Source of the DNA: DAIRVC01 sp036803025
Lineage (GTDB): Bacteria > Chloroflexota > Anaerolineae > Anaerolineales > E44-bin32
Direction: 5' to 3'
DNA: 11,059 nucleotides
NCBI GenBank assembly: GCA_036803025.1
Contig: DAIRVC010000086.1
Location: 1-11,059 of the forward strand
In this document: piece by piece, positions 6,540 through 11,059 of the stretch
How positions within the stretch are numbered: the stretch's first letter is position 1
Layout: each line of letters opens with the position of its first letter
Notes under the pieces: model-generated
Seen by the model: the letters and a program-made list of their open reading frames with translations, nothing else
The model's database searches: none
Told to the model about the DNA's origin: nothing
Program-made: the position numbers and the translations under genes

Positions 6540-8081
6540 TCATTCCCACGCCGGCCGGCTAAGGTCGACACTCGGCCGATACTGCGGGGGCCGCCGGACC
6601 CGACTGACCTGCTCGAACGCATAGGCCAGGCTCAGCAGCACCGGTTCCTGCCAGGCTCGCCCGAAGAAGACCAGGCCGACCGGTAGGCCGAAAACGTACC
6701 CGGCCGGTACGGTGACCGAAGGATAGCCGGCGACCGCGGCCGGCGAAGTGCAGCCCGCACCGTCGTGATGATCTCCGGTCACGGCGTCGGTCAGCCAGGC
6801 CGGTCCGCCGCCCGGCGCAACGATCGCCTGCAGCCGATGCTTGCGAACGACCGCGTCGATGCCTTCGCTGCGCGTCCACCGCAGGCAAGTCGCCCGCGCC
6901 TTGCGATAGGCGGCGGCTGAGAGCGGTCCCTTATCCACCGAGCGCAGCATCCGCTCCTGCTGAAAGAAGGGCATGACCTGATCGCGATGGGCCCTGTTGA
7001 AATCGATCACGTCCTGCAGGGTGCGGACGCCCGAGGGGACCGTCCGGCCGCTCAGGTACCTCTGCAGATCGGCCTTGAATTCGTAGAACAGGACCTCCAG
7101 CTCGCTGATCCCGTACTTCTCCTCCGCGGGCAGCTTGACATCGATCAGTTCAGCGCCGGCCTGTGCCAGGGTCGCCAGCGCGCGCTCCATGACTTTGTCG
7201 GTGTGCGCATCCACCTCGAAGTACGCCCGCGCCACGCCCAGCCGGGCGCCGTCCAGCGCTTGTGCGTCCAGGCCGCGGCCATAGTCCCTCAGCGCTCGAT
7301 CGCGGCTGCGGCGCGTCGCCGGGTCGCGCGCGTCCACGCCGGTCATGGCTCCCAGCAGCGCGGCGGCATCGGCGACACAGCGCGCCATCGGCCCGGCCGT
7401 ATCCTGGCTGTGCGAGATTGGCACGATCCCGCTGCGGCTGATCAGGCCGACGGTCGGCTTGACCCCGACGACGCCGTTGGCGTGCGCCGGGCAGATGATC
7501 GACCCGTCGGTCTCGGTCCCGACGGCCGCGGCGCACAGGCTGGCGGCCACCGCCACGGCCGACCCGGAGGATGAACCGCATGGATTGCGGTCCAGGGCAT
7601 ACGGGCTGTGCGTCTGCCCGCCTCGCGACGACCAGCCACTGCTCGAGTGCCGGCCGCGGAAGTTGGCCCACTCGCTCAGGTTGGTCTTGCCCAGGATCAC
7701 GGCCCCGGCCTGGCGCAGTCGACGCACCAGGAAGGCGTCTCTTGGAGCCGGTGCGCCGGCCAGGGCGAGTGAGCCCGAAGTCGTCTGCATCTTGTCGCCC
7801 GTGTCGATGTTGTCCTTGAGCAGGATCGGCACCCCGTGCAGGCGGCCCCGGATGTGCCCGGCGACCCGTTCGGCGTCCAGTGCCTCGGCGATCGCCAGCG
7901 CCTCCGGATTGATCTCGATGACCGAGTTCAAAGCCGGCCCACCCCGGTCGATCGTCTGGATGCGTTCGAGGTACGCGGCGGTCACCTCGCGGGCGCTCCA
8001 CTCCCCAGAGCGAAGGCGGGAGCGGAGCTCGACCAAAGGGACCTCGGTCAGATCCGGCTTCGGCTGAATGACCGCGTCCAC
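6540..8081 (-). CDS. Amidase signature family enzyme, peptide-amidase-like
   Basis: Amidase-signature hydrolases cleave C-N amide bonds using a Ser-cisSer-Lys triad. Here the triad is K89 (LLKDNIDT), S170 (CGSSSGSA) and S194 (TETDGSIICPA); the 24-residue gap between the serines is the family norm. The stretches KTNLSEWANFRG, SSSGWSSRGGQTHSPY and PISHSQDTAGPMARCVADAA resemble peptide amidases, which remove C-terminal amides, more than GatA. The true substrate is unknown. At 513 residues the length is normal. No signal peptide is visible, so it is probably cytoplasmic. I chose the GTG at 8081, with AGGA 5 nt upstream, over an ATG at 8129, which would overlap the previous gene by 40 bp and add a non-family extension. 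It starts 8 bp after the CAP lipoprotein gene. Confidence 0.92.
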   Translation of the reverse strand: MDAVIQPKPDLTEVPLVELRSRLRSGEWSAREVTAAYLERIQTIDRGGPALNSVIEINPEALAIAEALDAERVAGHIRGRLHGVPILLKDNIDTGDKMQTTSGSLALAGAPAPRDAFLVRRLRQAGAVILGKTNLSEWANFRGRHSSSGWSSRGGQTHSPYALDRNPCGSSSGSAVAVAASLCAAAVGTETDGSIICPAHANGVVGVKPTVGLISRSGIVPISHSQDTAGPMARCVADAAALLGAMTGVDARDPATRRSRDRALRDYGRGLDAQALDGARLGVARAYFEVDAHTDKVMERALATLAQAGAELIDVKLPAEEKYGISELEVLFYEFKADLQRYLSGRTVPSGVRTLQDVIDFNRAHRDQVMPFFQQERMLRSVDKGPLSAAAYRKARATCLRWTRSEGIDAVVRKHRLQAIVAPGGGPAWLTDAVTGDHHDGAGCTSPAAVAGYPSVTVPAGYVFGLPVGLVFFGRAWQEPVLLSLAYAFEQVSRVRRPPQYRPSVDLSRPAWE

Positions 8082-8086
8082 GCGAG

Positions 8087-8092
8087 TTCCTA
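8087..8092 (-). promoter_or_regulatory. Ribosome binding site of the amidase overlapping the upstream stop
   Basis: On the minus strand TAGGAA contains both the TAG stop of the CAP lipoprotein gene and the AGGA Shine-Dalgarno core. It lies 5 nt before the amidase GTG. This fixes the amidase start and implies translational coupling of the two genes. Confidence 0.65.
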
Positions 8093-8953
8093 CGGCCCGA
8101 TCTCGGCCAGCAGCAAGGTTATCGTCCACCAGGTTCCGTCTCCCGCCAGGCCCACGCCGGCATAGCGATAGGCGCCACTAAGGAGGATCGCCCGATTCTC
8201 CGCGCTTGCCATCCAGGCGCTCACGGCTTCGGAAGCGATCGCCCGCGCCTGCGTCATCGTCGCGTAGAGCGTCTCCGCCAGGCCGCCTCCGTATCCCGCT
8301 TCGACCAGGATCATCTGCGCAGGCGTGCCCCCGCCGATGGGGTCTGTGTGATCAAAGTAACCGCCGGCCACCATGGATTCGGCCCGTTCAAAAGCCGCCT
8401 GCATGAGCCCCCGCGGCGACACCAGCGCCGGCAGGCCGAGACGCACTCGGTCCTCATTCACCCGGTTGAGGATGTCTTCTGCCAGCGGGAGCAGCACGGT
8501 CCGTCCCCCGTCGCTGTCTGTCGTCGCCGTCGGGCTCGGCTGCGCAGGCGCCAACACCGTCACAGCGCCCGTCTGCGTTACCGTGGGGGAGGTCACGAGC
8601 GCAGTCGAGGTCGAAGGTGCGGCTGTCGGGGTCTCCGCCCTCGCCGTTGATGGGATCGTCTGGGTGGAAGGCAGGACCAAACCCTCCCATCCGGGGCCGG
8701 TCGCGGGCAGCGGCAGGAATGGCGAGGCGGTGGGATCGATGGCGGCCTCAGGGACTGGTGGGTGAAACGGGGTCGGCGCGACGATGGGGAAGCTGCAGCC
8801 GCTCAGCCCGGCCGCCGCGAACACGGCCCAGGCGAGGAACCAGGACTGCCGGGCGGAGATCTGCGCCGCAGCTCGGAAGCGGACCCTGGCAGACGGCGAC
8901 CTCGGGCCCGACCTGCGCCCGCTCAAACCGTTAGCCGTCGGGCGATGGTGCAT
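8090..8953 (-). CDS. CAP/SCP-domain lipoprotein (YkwD-like)
   Basis: Predicted secreted, lipid-anchored protein of 287 residues. A basic N-terminal region is followed by a hydrophobic segment (about 38-50) and a lipobox LSGC with Cys53. Residues about 55-150 form a Pro/Ser/Thr-rich linker, likely an extracytoplasmic stalk. Residues about 156-287 form a CAP domain: LNRVNEDRVRLGLPAL, then YFDHTDP with H202, then LAETLYA with E227, then AWMASAENRAILL and YAGVGLAGDGTWW. The second cavity His, usually in a PGHR motif, is Asn253 here. CAP domains have varied roles, so function is open. The ATG at 8953 has GGGAGG 8 nt upstream; an in-frame ATG at 9067 would add a non-signal-like extension. First gene before the amidase. 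Confidence 0.85.
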   Translation of the reverse strand: MHHRPTANGLSGRRSGPRSPSARVRFRAAAQISARQSWFLAWAVFAAAGLSGCSFPIVAPTPFHPPVPEAAIDPTASPFLPLPATGPGWEGLVLPSTQTIPSTARAETPTAAPSTSTALVTSPTVTQTGAVTVLAPAQPSPTATTDSDGGRTVLLPLAEDILNRVNEDRVRLGLPALVSPRGLMQAAFERAESMVAGGYFDHTDPIGGGTPAQMILVEAGYGGGLAETLYATMTQARAIASEAVSAWMASAENRAILLSGAYRYAGVGLAGDGTWWTITLLLAEIGP

Positions 8954-9092
8954 GTCTGCCGCCTCCCGACCAGGCCTCGACGCCGGAGTCGTGCAAGGCA
9001 CCGCCGGCTCCCCTCGTTTGACGCACGGCGAAGTCGCTCCGGCCGGCTGCCTCGCGGCTTGGACCAACCGGCCGGCCTTTCGATCGCGCGAG

Positions 9093-9098
9093 ATTATA
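9093..9098 (-). promoter_or_regulatory. -10 element of the CAP lipoprotein promoter
   Basis: On the minus strand this is a perfect TATAAT. The -35 position (about 9116-9121) reads CGTGGG, a poor match. Transcription starting near 9086 would give a leader of about 130 nt before the ATG at 8953. It lies back to back with the promoter of the plus-strand genes. Confidence 0.45.
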
Positions 9099-9130
9099 CC
9101 CTCGCGGTCGGCGGACCCACGGGCGCCGTG

Positions 9131-9159
9131 TTGCCGCGCCCACCTGCTTGTGCTATTCT
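9131..9159 (+). promoter_or_regulatory. Sigma70-like promoter of the unknown-PHP-lipoprotein genes
   Basis: TTGCCG (9131-9136) and TATTCT (9154-9159) are separated by exactly 17 bp, and the -10 is extended by TGC. A start near 9166 would leave a leader of about 24 nt carrying GGAGG at 9181-9185, just before the ATG at 9190. Confidence 0.55.
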
Positions 9160-9189
9160 TGGCCTTCGCAGCCGCTGGCTGGAGGACAG

Positions 9190-9606
9190 ATGGCCGCGTC
9201 GGCCGCCCTGAACCCGATCGTCGTCTACATCGTCGAGCGGCACCCCCTGGAGGATCCGCTCAGCGAATCGGGCTTCGCCTGGCTCGATCCGGCGGACGAA
9301 ACACATCGACTGGAAGGGTTGATCGGCGCGCACGATCCCAGCCAGGTCAGCTACCTGGTTGACCAGAGCCCCGGCGGACCGGCGTGGAAAGACCTGCTGG
9401 AAGCGCTGCTCCAGGAGCGCCTGCGGATGGTGGTCACGCACCTGGCCCCGCTCAGCCCGGCGCAGCGCCAACAGTTGATCGGGGTGTGCGCGCAGACCGG
9501 AACGCAGTTGATCACGCCCAGCGACGCCGGCCGCAACCGTACGCTCTCCAGTGAGCCCAAGACTCGACCTCGACACAAGCCCGGCGGCAGCGAGGGCGGC
9601 AGTTGA
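9190..9606 (+). CDS. Hypothetical protein, possible alpha/beta fold, coupled to the PHP gene
   Basis: I do not recognise this 138-residue protein. It begins with a strand-like VVYIVE, then a second strand VSYLVD, an amphipathic helix near WKDLLEALLQERL, a strand MVVTHL, and a helix plus strand in SPAQRQQLIGVCAQTGTQLI. This order is loosely like the N-terminal domain of serine resolvases, but the catalytic Ser and Arg motifs are missing, so it is at best a distant relative. The last 25 residues are polar and basic and probably disordered. No signal peptide or membrane segment is seen. The ATG at 9190 is chosen because GGAGG lies 4 nt upstream; an in-frame ATG at 9148 would fall inside the promoter. 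Its TGA overlaps the TTG start of the next gene. Confidence 0.75.
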   Translation: MAASAALNPIVVYIVERHPLEDPLSESGFAWLDPADETHRLEGLIGAHDPSQVSYLVDQSPGGPAWKDLLEALLQERLRMVVTHLAPLSPAQRQQLIGVCAQTGTQLITPSDAGRNRTLSSEPKTRPRHKPGGSEGGS

Positions 9607-10670
9607 CCTTCGAGGTCGTCGGGAACCTCCACACCCACACAGCCTACTCTGACGGCACGGGCAGTCACGAGGACATCGCCGCTGCCGCGCTGCGCGCCGG
9701 CCTGGACTTTGTCATTGTCACCGACCACAACGTCTGGGTCGACGGAATGGAGGGTTACCGGCGCGATCGCCAGCGGCGGGTCCTGCTGCTGGTCGGTGAG
9801 GAGATCCACGATCAGGTCCGCATCCCGCAGAAGAATCATCTGCTCGTGTTCGGGGCCGGCCGCGAACTCTCCGCGCTGGCGGAGTCGCCTCAGAAGCTGG
9901 TGGATGCCGCCCGCCAGGCCGGCGGGGTTGCCTATCTGGCGCATCCCGTCGATCCCGAGGCGCCCCTGTTCAAGCAGGCCGACCTGGGCTGGGTAAGTTG
10001 GGAGGTCGAGGGCTACGCCGGCCTGGAGATCTGGAACGCGATGTCGGAGTTCAAGTCGCTGCTGCGCTCGCGCGCTGCGGCGCTCTACTACGGTTTCAAT
10101 CCTGAACAGGTGGCCTCAGGCCCCTTTCCTCAGGCGCTGCAGAAGTGGGACGAACTCCTGGCGGCCGGCAAACGGGTGGCGGTGGTCGGCGGCGCCGACG
10201 CCCACGAGCTGGATATCCGGCTTGGCCCGATCCGGCGCGTGGTGTTCCCCTATGAGTTCCATTTCCGAGCGGTGAACACACATGTCCTGATCGACTCTCC
10301 GCTCAGCGGCGATACGGCTGGTGACGGACGCATGATCTACAGCGGGCTGGCGCGCGGCCGCTGCTTCGCCGCGTACGACCTGCCGGCGTCGGCTCGAGGA
10401 TTCCGTTTCACGGGCCAGGGCAAAGAGACGGCGGCCGAGATGGGCGACACGATCAGCGCCCGCCACGGGGTGACGCTGCAGGTGTGGACGCCCTCGCCCG
10501 CCGACATCCGGTTGCTGCGCGCCGGCGCCGTCGTGCGTGAGTGGCCCGGCCAACAGGGCGGCGTGCATACGGTCACCGAACCGGGGGCCTATCGTGCCGA
10601 AGCCTACGTCGAGTTCCGCGGCCGCAAGCGCGGCTGGATCTTCAGCAGTCCGATCTACGTGACACCATGA
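9603..10670 (+). CDS. PHP-domain metallohydrolase, CehA/McbA-like
   Basis: PHP enzymes use a metal cluster to hydrolyse phosphoester or related bonds; CehA/McbA relatives include carbaryl hydrolases, but most members have no known substrate. Metal-binding motifs in this 355-residue protein are NLHTHTAYSDG (H10, H12), VTDHN (D41, H42), GEEIH (E66/E67), H79, AHPVD (H114) and GADAH (D199, H201). Residues from about 260 look like a beta-rich C-terminal domain (GVTLQVWTPSPADIRLLR, YRAEAYVEF), as in this family. No signal peptide is visible, so a cytoplasmic site is likely. The start is TTG, sharing 4 bp (TTGA) with the stop of the preceding gene, with GAGGG upstream. The stop is overlapped by a possible ATGA start of the next gene. 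Confidence 0.9.
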   Translation: MTFEVVGNLHTHTAYSDGTGSHEDIAAAALRAGLDFVIVTDHNVWVDGMEGYRRDRQRRVLLLVGEEIHDQVRIPQKNHLLVFGAGRELSALAESPQKLVDAARQAGGVAYLAHPVDPEAPLFKQADLGWVSWEVEGYAGLEIWNAMSEFKSLLRSRAAALYYGFNPEQVASGPFPQALQKWDELLAAGKRVAVVGGADAHELDIRLGPIRRVVFPYEFHFRAVNTHVLIDSPLSGDTAGDGRMIYSGLARGRCFAAYDLPASARGFRFTGQGKETAAEMGDTISARHGVTLQVWTPSPADIRLLRAGAVVREWPGQQGGVHTVTEPGAYRAEAYVEFRGRKRGWIFSSPIYVTP

Positions 10671-10690
10671 ACTACCCGATGGGAGGCAGC

Positions 10691-11059
10691 ATGCGCCGCG
10701 CACGAGTCGTTTTCATTGTGTTGATGGTCGGGCTGGCCTCCGCAGCCTGCAACCGTCCGGCCGGCATCTCCGACGTCGAAGTCTCCACCTCGGTGGCCGG
10801 GACGCTCACGGCCGAGGCGGTTGTCTCCCCTCCGACGTCGACGCAGCCTCAGGCGGCGGCGGTCGGGACACTCAGCGGACGGATGTGTTACCCGTCGGAG
10901 AGCATTCCGGCGATGACGCTCTATCTGGAGAACACCGCCGCCGGCACCGCCACAGAGGTGGCGATCGCACCGAATCAGGGGACCTTCTCGATCGAGCTGC
11001 CTCCGGGCACCTACATTGCCTATGCATGGCGGCCGGGGTTCGAGATCGGCGGAGCGTAC
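10691..11059 (+). CDS. Lipoprotein with a predicted beta-sandwich domain (partial)
   Basis: The first 123 residues are open to the window edge. A signal of two Arg plus a hydrophobic stretch ends in LASAAC, with Cys20 as the likely lipidation site. A Ser/Thr/Pro linker (to about 60) follows. Then comes a segment with SGRMCYPSESIPAMTLYLEN and FSIELPPGTYIAYAW, which looks like a transthyretin- or carboxypeptidase-regulatory-like beta sandwich. I do not know its function. I prefer the ATG at 10691, which has GGAGG 4 nt upstream. An in-frame ATG at 10667 overlaps the PHP stop as ATGA and would add eight residues before the signal; either is possible. The lipobox has Ser rather than Leu at -3, so lipidation is probable but not certain. 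Confidence 0.75.
   Translation, partial: MRRARVVFIVLMVGLASAACNRPAGISDVEVSTSVAGTLTAEAVVSPPTSTQPQAAAVGTLSGRMCYPSESIPAMTLYLENTAAGTATEVAIAPNQGTFSIELPPGTYIAYAWRPGFEIGGAY

Noticed and set aside
8954..9189. Possible small gene or RNA in the 236-bp divergent gap
   Set aside because: Beyond the two promoters and the leader I see no RBS-backed frame and no convincing structured RNA.
4710..10670. Two PHP-domain proteins in one window as parts of a joint defence or nucleic-acid system
   Set aside because: They belong to different PHP families (PolX-fused and CehA/McbA-like), lie on opposite strands in separate operons, and no helicase, effector or other defence gene is nearby.

Overview
This is a GC-rich bacterial chromosomal segment with tightly packed genes and short gaps. 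It looks like Chloroflexota (perhaps an Anaerolineae-like lineage). That guess rests on the caa3-type oxidase with a type A2 channel signature, the Ser/Thr/Pro-rich lipoproteins, and a CehA/McbA-type PHP hydrolase followed by a lipoprotein. It is inference, not a proven assignment. No rRNA, tRNA, CRISPR array, insertion sequence or phage gene is visible.

Left third (about 1-3650, minus strand): a respiratory operon in the order ctaC-ctaD-ctaE-ctaF. It encodes subunit II fused to a cytochrome c domain, subunit I, a short five-helix subunit III, and subunit IV, which runs off the window edge. Together they form a membrane terminal oxidase that takes electrons through the fused c-heme and CuA to heme a and the heme a3/CuB site. 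Subunit I has a YSHP motif in place of the D-channel glutamate. The leader upstream of ctaC holds an extended -10 element, a CACAAG direct repeat and two GC-rich hairpins. A terminator-like hairpin separates it from the next gene.

Middle (3715-8953, minus strand): four genes transcribed leftward, in order a CAP/SCP-domain lipoprotein, a peptide-amidase-like amidase, a PolX-PHP protein, and a DegV-family fatty-acid-binding protein. The lipoprotein and amidase are 8 bp apart, and the amidase RBS overlaps the upstream stop codon, so they look co-translated. PolX and DegV follow after gaps of 87 and 146 bp and may or may not share the transcript. PolX is the most notable protein: its third catalytic polymerase aspartate is glutamine, while the PHP nuclease site looks complete.

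Right (9190-11059, plus strand): a small unrecognised protein, a CehA/McbA-like PHP metallohydrolase, and a partial lipoprotein. They are joined by 4-bp start/stop overlaps (TTGA and ATGA, the latter depending on start choice) and have a good sigma70-like promoter just upstream. A divergent promoter for the CAP lipoprotein lies in the same 236-bp gap.

Most of the window is ordinary core metabolism and repair. I do not see a defence, mobile or biosynthetic system. The best leads are the apparently polymerase-dead PolX, the coupled unknown-PHP-lipoprotein cassette, and the structured leader of the oxidase operon.
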